NCBI GenBank assembly: GCA_948474755.1
Contig: CAOLHI010000625.1
Location: 496,001 to 560,000 of the forward strand
Reading direction: 5' to 3'
DNA length: 64,000 bases
Source: Ctenosaura bakeri
Lineage: Eukaryota; Chordata; Lepidosauria; Squamata; Iguanidae
This document shows, in pieces, positions 54,086 to 64,000 of the stretch; within the stretch, counting starts at the first letter, position 1; each line of letters begins with the position of its first letter. Made by a program: the position numbers and the translations under genes. The notes beneath the pieces are model-generated. The model worked only from the letters and a program-made list of their open reading frames with translations. It made no database searches and was not told the DNA's origin.

Positions 54086-56063
54086 TCGGCCCGTGTGTTT
54101 CCCCCTCTTTTTCGCATCTATCCTGTAAGCTTTATGCCCAAGCAGGGATTCTGATCAGATACTTCAGTGAGTGTCTTATCAACGTTCTCTGGCCGAATAT
54201 TGTACTTTAAGAATTCAAATGACCATTGTATTGTACATATGTAGACAAGTGGAAGTATTTTACTCAGTAATGAATAAAGGTGAGGCTGAACTGGCTTTCC
54301 AGAACTCTGCACCATTTACTCCATTTTTCTGTCTGTTTTTACTAGTTATAGTATATAAGACACCCCAGGGGCATAGAAGTGATGCAAGCTCTCCAAGCTT
54401 GCTGTGAGTGTGAGTGTCATGTATGTATGAATCAGCAAGGAGGATAAGATAGGATGGGATAAGATGCACAATATACTCACATGACACCACCGAAATCACA
54501 GGCTTGATTGGGAAATTTGCACAGATACTTACAAGTGCTGAGTTGGCATCCCGCAGACTTGCTTGGCTGTAGGACTCTTGTATGCAGGAGTGTGGCATGA
54601 TTGATTGTGTCAGTGTAAAACTCTTGACAAGAATGTAGCATAAACAAGGCGTGGATGGTGTTGTAGCATAGATTCAGACATAATCATCTAGACACTCACT
54701 GATATTGAAATATATGTACAGTAATGTATTAGGTATATTCTATTGCCATGCGTTATAACGTGCACAAAAGAAATTACTGTCTTGGTAATCTGCAGCTTTG
54801 ACTTTATTCTGCCCCAAAGACACTTGCATTTTTTTCTCTCTTCAAGGATGTATAATGTTCTGTGCATTAGCAGATAAAATGTCTGCTAGATCACTGTAGC
54901 TTTGATGCGTATCTCAACTTAAGTAAACCTATCTGAGATACTGATCATCCTTAAACTATATTGTATGGTGTTATAAATAGTTTAGAAGCACATGTGTAGT
55001 GTGAATGAAAAGATGCCACTCTGGCAAAGATACATGTGGGTATAGATACATCTTTGTGAGTACTGAATGTGTCTATAGATGGTACTTCTACACTGGCAGA
55101 ATTTGGATGTTAGTTTGGGGAGAGTTGTGTTTCTGCATACAGTTTAGTGTGCTGACTTAATTAGGTTTCTTGCAAAAAAGCTTTCTGTTTTATTTGCCTT
55201 TAAATGGCAGTACAAGCCTTCTCTAGCAATAGAGAAGGTAATTTGCAAAATCATCTGACACAAAGCTTCTAGTATTGACTAGTGCTCATAGTGATGTTCA
55301 CTGACAACTTGCTGATGATCTTGAAAAGCTTAAACATTTGCCTCCTTTCCATTTTTTTGTGAAACAAAGGATGGCAGCAACTTCTTAGAAGGAGGCATTA
55401 CAAAAAGCCAGAAAATAGAAGCAGGTTGTTTTTTTTTTTTGCCTCTGGCATGAGCCTCTTAAAAGATTTGCTAAACATGGTTTTAAAAATTACCAGTCAC
55501 ACTGCTTAATAACTCCAAGATAATAGCACTGAGGTGTGCAGTTTGTTATGTCTGTTTCTTCTTGTACACATCAGTGAAGAGATGCTGAGCTGAGCAGCCT
55601 TTGCTCTCAGTAAATAGATAGGACTACTTGCATTTTTATTTAATGTCATGTGCCCTTTCAAAACATTATCTGTCTGGAGAAAGGCCTTGGGGAAGCTAAT
55701 GTAATGTAATTTTTCTGTCATCTTGCTGGATTGCCTGTTGGGCTTAGAACATTCTGTCCGAAAATTACTGATTGGCTAATTAAAGCCTTTTAATGGTGAT
55801 TTGTCAAGGAAGAATAGTGAAACAGCTTGTACCAAAGGCATTTTTTTCAACGTAACATGGGCAATAGATATATCTTGAAGCAAAAGTGTCAATGCATGGG
55901 TATGGTTATTAATCAATTTGTATGTTGAAATAATAATGAAGGATGGCTGTCATATGAACAGATTTTATTTGCTTAAATTGGCTTTAGTAAGTCAAAAGTT
56001 CAGCTAAACGTATATGACACAAAAACTTGAAGCAACTATTCGCTGGCCGACCACTGGCATGAA
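54086..56063. other. Unique AT-rich sequence, probable intron 1
   Basis: No coding exon or repeat recognised. The region 55750-56000 is free of repeats and rich in TTAAT/ATTAA motifs, so it is a candidate for conserved non-coding sequence. Confidence 0.4.
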
Positions 56064-56265
56064 TCTTTTCGTCGTTGTTGTTGTTGTTGTTATGTGCCTT
56101 CAAGTCATTTTGACTTATATGGAGCCCCTAAGGCAAAGTTATCATGGGGTTTTCTAGGGCTAAGAGTATGTGATATGCCCAAGATCACCCAGTGGGTTTC
56201 CATGGTGAAGCAGGGAATCAAATCCTGGTCTCCAATGCTCAAACCACTATACCATGTTGGCTCTC
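56064..56265 (-). mobile_element. Sauria-type SINE with (GTT)n tail
   Basis: The + strand starts with GTTGTTGTTGTTGTT (56072-56091, complement of an AAC tail). It then reads TATGTGCCTTCAAGTCATTTT, ATGGGGTTTTCTAGGG, CAAGATCACCCAGTGGG and AATCCTGGTCTCCAATGC, and ends at the tRNA-like head (CTCAAACCACTATACCATG). This is the most complete uninterrupted copy in the window. Confidence 0.9.
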
Positions 56266-57944
56266 TCTTTTCCTTCGGTACAGAGAGGAACAGCTAAACA
56301 TGCTTTTTGAAGGCTTGATGGACTAATATTGTTACAGTTAGCATGATCATTGCAAAGTTTTTTCTGAAAATGTCACATAAAGAACTCTGGTGGTTATTTT
56401 TTAGTTCATGAGCCGTAAGTTCTAGACTTCTTCCAAATATTTCAAATGTCCTATGAATGAAAACCTTTTGGGGCCGTGAAAAGCTGTGGAATAACTTAAT
56501 TATCTCAAACATTTGCATATCAAAGAGATAATTCCTTGTTTCCTGATTTGAAAAGACAACAAGAACTTGTAAAACTGGACTAATGGAAAGAACAATTTAG
56601 ATGCTGCTCGTGACTGCTTCACTACAATTTTCCAAAAAAGGAAATTTTTTGGAAGTATGACAAACATAAGATGTGCTTGCTTATAAATTTGTATGGATAA
56701 ATGTTTTATTAGATGGCCTAGATACTGGCATAAAATAGCCAATAGCTTAAACCATTAGTCACTATAGTTAGTAGTGTTAAATGTACTGTATATGATTGAT
56801 CAAAGCTAGTTTTTCCATTACAGTGGACAAAATACTTTTGAATGATATCCTATGTATTTTTGTCTAATGCTATTGTTGTATTACTCTATTCTACAACTGG
56901 GCATTGAGTCAAAATAGTCATTTTGTTTGTTATAAGCCAGGAGAAGAAAATGAGTTTACATGCTGCAAAGAATGCTTTACTTAAATAAAGATCATTTAAC
57001 ATAACTGTATTTAAATAGGCTTTGACCCTTAGGAGAGCAAGAAAAATATTCTCATGTATGTCAATATATAATCAGTGTGAAGGCCACACTTGATTTCTCT
57101 AATTGATACAGAATATATTCTCCAGTTCAGTTTTTCTTTTAATGGAAGATAAGCAGGTTTTTTATTGCAGAATCCTTGGATTTTACATTAAATGCTTCCA
57201 ATTATAATGCAAACTTATGTGATAGGTTTGGCCATCTTTTCTTACCACAAGTGACTTAGGTTGGGAAGTAAACAAATCAGAAGAAGAAAGTCAATATACT
57301 CCTTCAGTTATTTCTTACCATTGAAAGAGAAGTATAAAAAAAATGAGGAAGAAATGGGGAAGGGAACAAAAAACAAAAACAAAACAAAACAAAAAACACC
57401 ATGGAAGCATCTTTAAATACCTCTTGGGACTGCAGCCAGAGAAGTGGGTTTGTATCCAAGAAAGCTCATGGGAAAATAAATAGCAATTGGTCTTTAATGT
57501 GCATCCACATTTCTTTCCCCCCCTCCCGTGTTCCTTTTTATGCTGCAAGAGACTAACATGGCTGCCTCTTGGATAACCCAAGAGCATGAAAGAACAAGCA
57601 GGATAGATGTTGCATTTAGAGTATGGAAATATTGCTTTGAGGATGACAACTCCCAGAGTCCACAAGCCAGTAGTTATGTAAAAGTAACTTTGCCAATATC
57701 TAGTTGCATTGATCTTGGCACAAGCAACTAGTCATTACAAGAAAGGCAAAGATTCTTCTGCACACACCTAGACATGTATCTGATGAAAGATTGTGCCTCA
57801 CGGTTACCAGCTAATTCTGTAATCCAAACCGACTCCTTATATTATTTGTTAATCTTAATCTTAACTGTAACTATTGATCTTTCATGTTAAAGGATACATT
57901 TTATAAATGAGTTTTCGTGTTAACTTTTGCTTGAGCCTTGTGGC
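56266..57944. other. AT-rich sequence, probable intron
   Basis: No exon recognised. An (AAAAC)n-like run lies near 57367-57397. Confidence 0.45.
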
Positions 57945-58430
57945 ATACCGTTCAGTGACTGTATACATATTTTTTTCTAGCTCAAAAGCCTCATTTTGTA
58001 CAATGCCTTAGTAATATGTATTGATTATCAAGTAGAGTAGTCCAATTTTAGTGTCAGCATTAACAATCTGATTTGTTATTTTGCTTATCATTTGAAAAAC
58101 TTTGGTCCAGTATCCTGTTACCTTTGGGCAGTCCCACCACATGTGTAGATAACTGCCCTTTGCACCACAGTTTCTCCAACATTTACCATTCAGATGATTA
58201 CTCAGGTATTGCAGTTTGGTTGCTATTAAGTATCACTGCTTGATTAATTTGATTACATGTTCTTTAATATTAGCAGAAAGTCTTAAGTGTTTTCAATAAA
58301 TAAGACCAGATGTCATTATCTATATTGCTTTTGAAGGCTGATCCTTGTTGGCTTTGGGAATTTGGTTTCTAATAGGACAGAACAGATCTTGGGTTAGATT
58401 TTCATTAAATCCTTACCAGCTCTTATAAGT
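57945..58430 (-). mobile_element. L1 ORF2 C-terminal remnant
   Basis: Minus-strand translation across about 58100-58190 gives CWRNCGAKGSYLHMWWDC followed by PKVTGYWTKVFQ. This is the same Cys-x3-Cys-x7-His-x4-Cys zinc knuckle found in the L1 at 46.4 kb. Frames on either side are broken by stops. No target duplication is seen, so it is an old copy. Confidence 0.8.
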
Positions 58431-58635
58431 GTTTCAAACTGATAATGGCCTATTGATTTGCATTTTTACAGTGTGATTGGAAAGAAAGTGAATGATTTGG
58501 TATATTTGAATCCAGGTATGTCTTGTATTCTCCCTTAATTGGCTACTCAGTTTTCCCTTGATCCAGTGTCTGGCCAGGGGGTGGCACCTGCTGCTGCAGC
58601 AACCCTTTTCCTCACTTGGCCCCACTCCTCCCTGT

Positions 58636-59178
58636 GACAGAGCCTGGGAGTGCGGCTAGTGGAGAACGCCTAGTAACAGAGAGTGATGTAATCAGATTGG
58701 TTCTATGACTGAGAAGAACCCAGACTTAGCCAGAGTGAGAGCCTGTGGGGGAAAACAGTAGATAGCATGTACACTGATAGTGTAGGTTAGAGTCATTGGT
58801 AGTCCTTCAGTGAGTTTCATAAAGACAATGTAAGAGCATCCAGTAAACCAAAAGAGGGTTTTCTAGGAGATGGTTAGCTTCTCAGCAGCTTGGTGTGGGG
58901 CAGAGGAGTAACCAAGCCACCTCTGAAAGGGTCAGAGAGTGGAACCCTGAGTGGGGAAACATTTTTTTTTGGGAGAGCCAAAGGTGTGTGTTTGAAAGCT
59001 CTGTTGAGGAAACACAGAAAGGAATAGTGCTTTGAAAAGAATACATATCTGTGAGAAAGTGTTATTTTGATTCAGTCTTTCTGAATCCTCACTACCTTTT
59101 CCTTTGTTAGTTCTAATAAAAATTTTATTCAGATTTCCTTAAGAACAGTCTTAATGGAGTGTTCAGTTTTAATAACAT
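58636..59178 (+). mobile_element. Possible solo LTR
   Basis: Starts TGTGACAGAGCCTGGG, ends near TTTTAATAACA (TG...CA), and has an AATAAA at about 59115 in the right place for an LTR polyadenylation signal. Composition differs from its flanks. No target duplication was found and no internal retroviral gene lies nearby, so this is tentative. A decayed host or repeat sequence is possible. Confidence 0.25.
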
Positions 59179-60069
59179 GCTGCCAGAGGTTATCCATTCC
59201 TTTTTTGGAGTAACCATTAATAAGCTTGGCCCTTTATCCACAAAGGCTGTCAGTTTTAGGGAAAGCAGAATTGTGGTTAAGTGTGGGGAAGGAGCCAGGG
59301 TATAATAATACGATTATAATGGGCGCTGCTTCTCCAGCGATGGAGAAAAGGAAGCAAGCAGGCCTGGTTTGTCTGTGCCCTAGGCTAGTCCAAGCAAGTT
59401 TTGCCGAGTGAGTCTTCCTTTCCATTACCTTCTCTGTCCCCACAACACAACCTACAACATACAAACACATCTATGATACTCCCGTGCTATCCTTTTTAAG
59501 AATCAGCCACCAGACTGCATTGGGGGTCCCATTCAGTGGGGCCAAATGAGAAGAAGGGGCCCTGCTGCAACAGATGCCACGCTTGGCAAGACATTGGAAA
59601 TTGGAATGACAGATCGCTGTTGGCAAAATAAGCTGCCACTTGATTCAGATGAAAGTGGACACACTTATGAATGGGAATGAAGAGGTGTGCTCGGGGTCTT
59701 TTATACAGGGGTTGCTTTACACCCCATTTTTTGCCTTTTCCCAACCCTCCCTCCTTTGCCCCTCTTGGTTTCCTCTCCTCCTAGTGACGAAGCAAAAAAG
59801 AAAAAGAAAAGAAAAAAAAGGGAGGGGCAGTGCTTTAGCATTTCTGATAGACTGGAGGGCTAGAAAAGAGGGGAAGGAGACGAAGAACAGCAGGTGCTGA
59901 TTGGCTGAGCCTGGATGTTGCTCTTCAGTCGATTCCAGCCTTAAAAGAAGCAGGAAAAAAATCTTCCCTCCCTCTCCAGCACCTCTCAGGGAATTGTGCA
60001 TTTACTTATTTCTCCCTTCTTTCCCAGTTTGAAGATTCTTGAAGAGTTATTTTAGATAAATATTTCAAG
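59179..60069. other. Sequence without a recognised exon
   Basis: 59900-60030 has an inverted CCAAT-type GATTGGCTGAG, a CTTAAAAGA and a pyrimidine tract. That is weakly suggestive of an alternative promoter, but no CpG enrichment supports it. Confidence 0.4.
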
Positions 60070-60167
60070 CACTTAGGATTTTAAATCTTGAGTTAGGACT
60101 TGGGGGTCCACAGCAACAAAAGACATTTAAAGAGGGTTCCTGGTAAAGAAAAGGTTAAGAACCACTA
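60070..60167. mobile_element. Right end of a hAT-like element
   Basis: TTAAATCTTGAGTTAGGAC, TTGGGGGTCCACAGCAACA and GGTTAAGAACCACT match the right third of the hAT element at 44224-44684. The left part is lost. Confidence 0.7.
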
Positions 60168-61889
60168 GCTTAGAAGTTTTCACAGTTTGAGTCTTAATTT
60201 TCTAAATAGTAAGCTTATTTGTATTTTCTGCCCTAATACTATTGTTAGCATTGGATAAACTGAATTCAAGGGTTTAGACGTGTATTTGTTTAAAACACAT
60301 TTTTAGGTACTGAAGCTGTTCTTGAGTAGACATAAGAGGAGAATGTCTAATTTTGTCATGAAGCCACACAGTAGGCATAGTTCATTATTGATGAGCAAAG
60401 AGAGGTATTTTGATGTTTGGAAAGTGAGGAGCCACTCAGTCCTTTCAAATGCCTTTTTGAAATGAGTGGTTGATCTGAGGCTGCAGTCTGTAGCTCTTTA
60501 TTAAGTGCAGGGATAGTGGAGCAGGATCAAGAATAGGAGCAGAGCAGAGCAGAACTGGAGGTATGACACAGGGCATCTTATTTAAAGCAGCTGTCACTTA
60601 TGGTGCTCAGTTTGGGCTCATTCTACACAAGTTTTCTGGTGACTTAGAGCTTCCTTTCTGGAGAAACCTCTGCAGCACTAGTCTGCCCTTCTAAAAATAA
60701 AATCCACCCAGCATACTTCATTCACTGTTGGTTGAAGTTTTCTTGCTTACCAAGCCAGTACACTTGTGACAGAAACTCCCTTTCTTTTACAAAGAGCTTC
60801 TGTTTGTATCCTCTTTGTATTGATCACAAAGATTCAAGAAATTAAAGTGACAACTCAGCATATTGTGTAGTGGCCTGTGAATGTGATTTTTGTCTTTGGA
60901 AGGATCTCTTATCTCTCTGTGACCATTTTCTTACCCTGAGGCTGAGTCATAGGGAAAGGTGTGAAGTGAACAGTAATTAGCTGTTCAGAACTGCTGGTGC
61001 TGCCTGAAAAGAAAATAGGCCGGAGAGTGCTTTTGTATGGAATTTGTCAAAAGGATGTGTAAGGCTACCTGTGGTTACTTGATGAATAAAAAGAAGTAAT
61101 TTACTAATATGCTCAGAAATCCCCTGTTATTTCCAGTGTTCTTAGATTGAACCCTTGGAGGAAGAACAAGAGGTCACCTCAATTCTCACAAATTGTGATT
61201 CACCCATCTTAAAGGAAACTTGAGGGAGAAAAGTGGATCTGGGAGGGTTCAGTATTAATACCCTGCACAGTTTCATTCTGTGTAGTTGCTAGTCCAGAGG
61301 AGCCTTGCTCCATAAGCAGCAGAAGCTCTTATATCCCTAAGGTGATTATTTTTATTATCTTTCTACTTTGAATTTATGTTAAAATAAACGTAAAATGGGC
61401 CAGGTTTTCTCCATTTGTCCATACTTTTCTTTTTAAATAAAAAAATCTCTAAGTTTTTTTTTCAAAAAAACCAAACAAAACTTCTCTCTATGGTGGTATG
61501 AGATTAGAAATTAAAATATTTTCCAAGTATCCTCTCTGGAGGGTTCAAATGCATATTAACTCTCCATGGGTTTTCAAAGGAGTTGATTAGATTCAGAGCA
61601 AGTGGATTTACAGAACAGGTGTTTCCCCTTGCTAACTCACATGCCCTCAGATTGGCTGTGGAGGCTCCCTCATCCATTTAAAGCTTCTGATGGCAGTGGG
61701 TGTGGGGGTTGACTTCTAAGTAACATAGCAAAGTGATGCCTCTTGATGTCTTTCTGCAGGAAGGAGAGCTTTTATGGTTAAAGAGCCAATCAGAGGGATT
61801 TTGCCCTGTGAAACTCACCCTGGGTTAAAAGGGGGAGCCAGGGGTTTGTCCATGAGGATCTGGAATTCTCAGTACTCATGGGTAAATGT
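60168..61889. other. Sequence without a recognisable gene
   Basis: Probable intron. No repeat or exon identified. Confidence 0.45.
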
Positions 61890-63496
61890 AGAATCAGTGA
61901 GGAAGAACTGAGGGAGTCACATCTTTGCATTTACTGTGAATATTAGCTGTAGCACCTGGTGTCTTAAAATTCTCAAATAAAATTTTTGGATCATCCAAGT
62001 GAAGAATTCTTCTGATTAAGATGGTTGAAAGGAGTCTTGTTGAATTGCCTTCTTTTTGCAGCTGGGAACTAAGTGTGTTTACCCTACAAAATTGGGATTT
62101 ATGTGAAAAGTCTGAAGATTGGTGTACTTCAAGGGACATAGCAAAGAATTTCAGAGCATGAATTTTTATGGAGGGATTGAATTTTCTTTGTTTATATGAC
62201 CAAACTGAATTTTAGTAAAGAGGAAGAACTTTGAGGGAAAGTGCAGGCACTATCTCTTTGAAGCTGATAAGAGAATCTGTAACTGAGCAATGAGGGAACA
62301 GTTTGACTGTTAACTCTTTAACTACTGGACTGAAGAAAGATAGGAGTTTTCCTGGAATTTTTTACTAACAACTCTTGCTTAAGATCCACTCTTTGAAGGC
62401 CTGGAATTGCCAAGCATGAGGAAGAGCTGCAAGAGAATTTGAAAGATGATCTGAAAAGGAAGATAGCTGGAGTTCAGACAGTACTATTGGGGGAACTAAT
62501 GTGGTGGGGGGAGGAAATGTGGGACTAATCTGAAAATGGATACTGAAAATTGTATCAATATGCAAATTCAGTTTGATTTAACGGAGGGATTAACCTGTAA
62601 AACTGGGCAGAGGTGGGAGGATAAGGCTATTCTGTAATTGATGTCTAAAGTTTTTAAGGATTTTATATTGATAGAAAAATCACTCATGAAGTTTTAATAA
62701 AATGATTAGCCTGTAAGATTGGGGTTGAGAGAGAGATGAAAAAGGAAGGTATTCTGTCTCAAGATAATTTTTTAAAGCAGAAAATTGGAAGGAGATGGAA
62801 ATATTAAATGGATGTAAACAGGAGAATATGATGAGAGTAGGGAGTGGAAAGCCATGGTTAGAAGGGAAGAGGAGGAGAGCAAAAGTTAAATTTAAAATAA
62901 AATAGAATGTAATGTGTGATTGAAATAAGGTTGTAAGATCTGATTATAGATATGAGGCAGTGAGTTGTAGAAGAGAACATGATTTTGATAAGGTTTTATA
63001 TGATTAAATTTGATAGAAGTATGGAAGTTTACATGTAATAGAAATACAGAGTTACAAGAAAGTTTATTACGGGTAGATTTAGTAACATTTTGTATTATGT
63101 AATTTAGTAGTAAGTTGTTGTTATTAAAAGTGAGGAAATGGAATAATAGTTATCACAATGTGATATGATGTAAAGCTTTAGATGTTTGATAGAACTATAG
63201 AAGATACTGATTGATATTTTAATGCTAGATCTGCCAAACTTGGGAAGAAAAAAAATATTATTGGTTGTGGAGAGATAGTATAACAGGGGATGGAAAGGTT
63301 TTTGAGTTTTTATTTATGAAGGCTTGAAGTAATCTGAATGTTATATACCATTCAAAGGAACAGTGGAAACCATCTCTTTTTTTATTATTTGATCTTTTGC
63401 TTTTCTCTTTCTGTCTTTTTTTTCCTTTTTTTGGTATAGTTTTAAAATTGTAATGTAGTTGAAAACTTTAAATAACAACAACAACAATAACAACAG
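61890..63496 (+). mobile_element. Purine-rich AT tract, possible decayed LINE
   Basis: About 1.6 kb strongly biased to A and G on the + strand, ending in AAATAACAACAACAACAATA (an A-rich tail like those of LINE or SINE insertions). Short translated pieces (for example ENWKEMEILNG) have the Lys/Glu/Asn-rich look of L1 ORF1 or ORF2. There is no diagnostic motif and no target duplication that I can find. Confidence 0.3.
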
Positions 63497-64000
63497 AGAA
63501 TCTTGTCTGAGGAATTTAAAGGAGTCCGAAGGAGAAACCCAAACCACAGACATGCTTATTCTTCCAATTTAGTGCTGCTCAGTGGTTATCTGTGGATTGG
63601 CACTGGTCCACAAGACATCAGCTGCTAGTCCACATTAAATTTCAAGAAAAAGGAACAGTTGTAGCCAATGGGCACAAGTATGGTTTATAAAGAAACGAAA
63701 CACCTTACTGGTATCTTACATCAGATAGGTTGAGAAACATTGTGCTAGTGGAAGAATACTACTCAATACTCCCCTGTTAGGAAGCTTAGAAGTACTGGGC
63801 AAAGGAGATTGATCCCATCACTCCGCACTGCTGCTTCATTTGAAATTGCCGTGTGACTTTTTCCTTTTTTTACAAATGACAGTTAGGATTTTATTTTCAT
63901 GCATTTTTTACTACTCGTCTCCTAAAATGTATGATAAATCGACATTAGAGATGCTGAAGTGTAAAGTTTCCAGCTGTTTTGCTTAATGGTTCAATAATTC
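63497..64000. other. Sequence without a gene; possible worn hAT element
   Basis: CAGTGGTTATCTGTGG (63579) and GGTTGAGAAACATTG (right end near 63742) could be the inverted ends of an old hAT-like element of about 165 bp. The flanks do not give a clean 8-bp duplication. Confidence 0.35.

Noticed and set aside
59900..60030. A second promoter for the gene
   Set aside because: One inverted CCAAT motif and a TATA-like string without CpG enrichment or exon evidence are not enough.

Overview
This window is eukaryotic, and most likely squamate reptile (a lizard, probably iguanian). I see no bacterial gene organisation, no operon, no CRISPR array, and no host protein-coding exon I can name. The squamate assignment rests on the repeat mix: tRNA-derived Sauria-type SINEs and a 5S-rRNA-derived SINE that both end in a Bov-B-like tail, a Bov-B LINE 3' end, CR1, L2 and L1 LINE fragments, hAT-like and Tc1/mariner-like small DNA transposons, and many copies of a Harbinger-like foldback element. 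Family names come from memory of sequence features, not from a database search.

Layout. From 1 to about 52 kb the sequence is AT-rich and looks intergenic or intronic, and it is densely colonised by transposons. Two groups with related ends dominate. One is a set of 145-230 bp foldback elements (about eleven copies plus a half copy). The other is seven longer, GC-rich elements of 415-800 bp (1037, 1927, 5656, 7087, 8891, 26251, 32804). Both begin with something close to GGCCATTTCCGCAC or GGCCCTTTTCGCAC, end with the reverse complement, and in many copies sit between 3-bp direct repeats (TAA, TTA, ATA, TAT and similar). A 5'-truncated L1 with a perfect 16-bp target-site duplication fills 45438-47941. 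Other recognisable parts are a LINE ORF2 remnant at 13.6-14.5 kb, an L2 3' end at 34.5 kb, a Bov-B 3' end at 48.9 kb and a CR1 3' end at 51.9-52.4 kb.

The one clear host feature is a 1.5-kb CpG island at about 52505-53990. It has GCC repeats, two ETS-type GGAAG motifs and a good splice-donor candidate at 53545. I read it as the promoter and a non-coding (or nearly non-coding) first exon of a gene probably transcribed on the + strand, with later exons beyond the window. The last 10 kb (54-64 kb) would then be first intron: mostly unique AT-rich sequence with a Sauria SINE, an L1 zinc-knuckle remnant, a possible solo LTR, a hAT end and an AT-rich LINE-like tract.

The repeats carry an insertion history. 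Harbinger-like elements interrupt Sauria SINEs and CR1, a tRNA-SINE interrupts a Sauria SINE, a Sauria SINE interrupts a hAT element, and the L1 landed in the loop of an older foldback repeat. None of the Harbinger-like elements encodes a transposase, so they must have been moved by enzymes encoded elsewhere.
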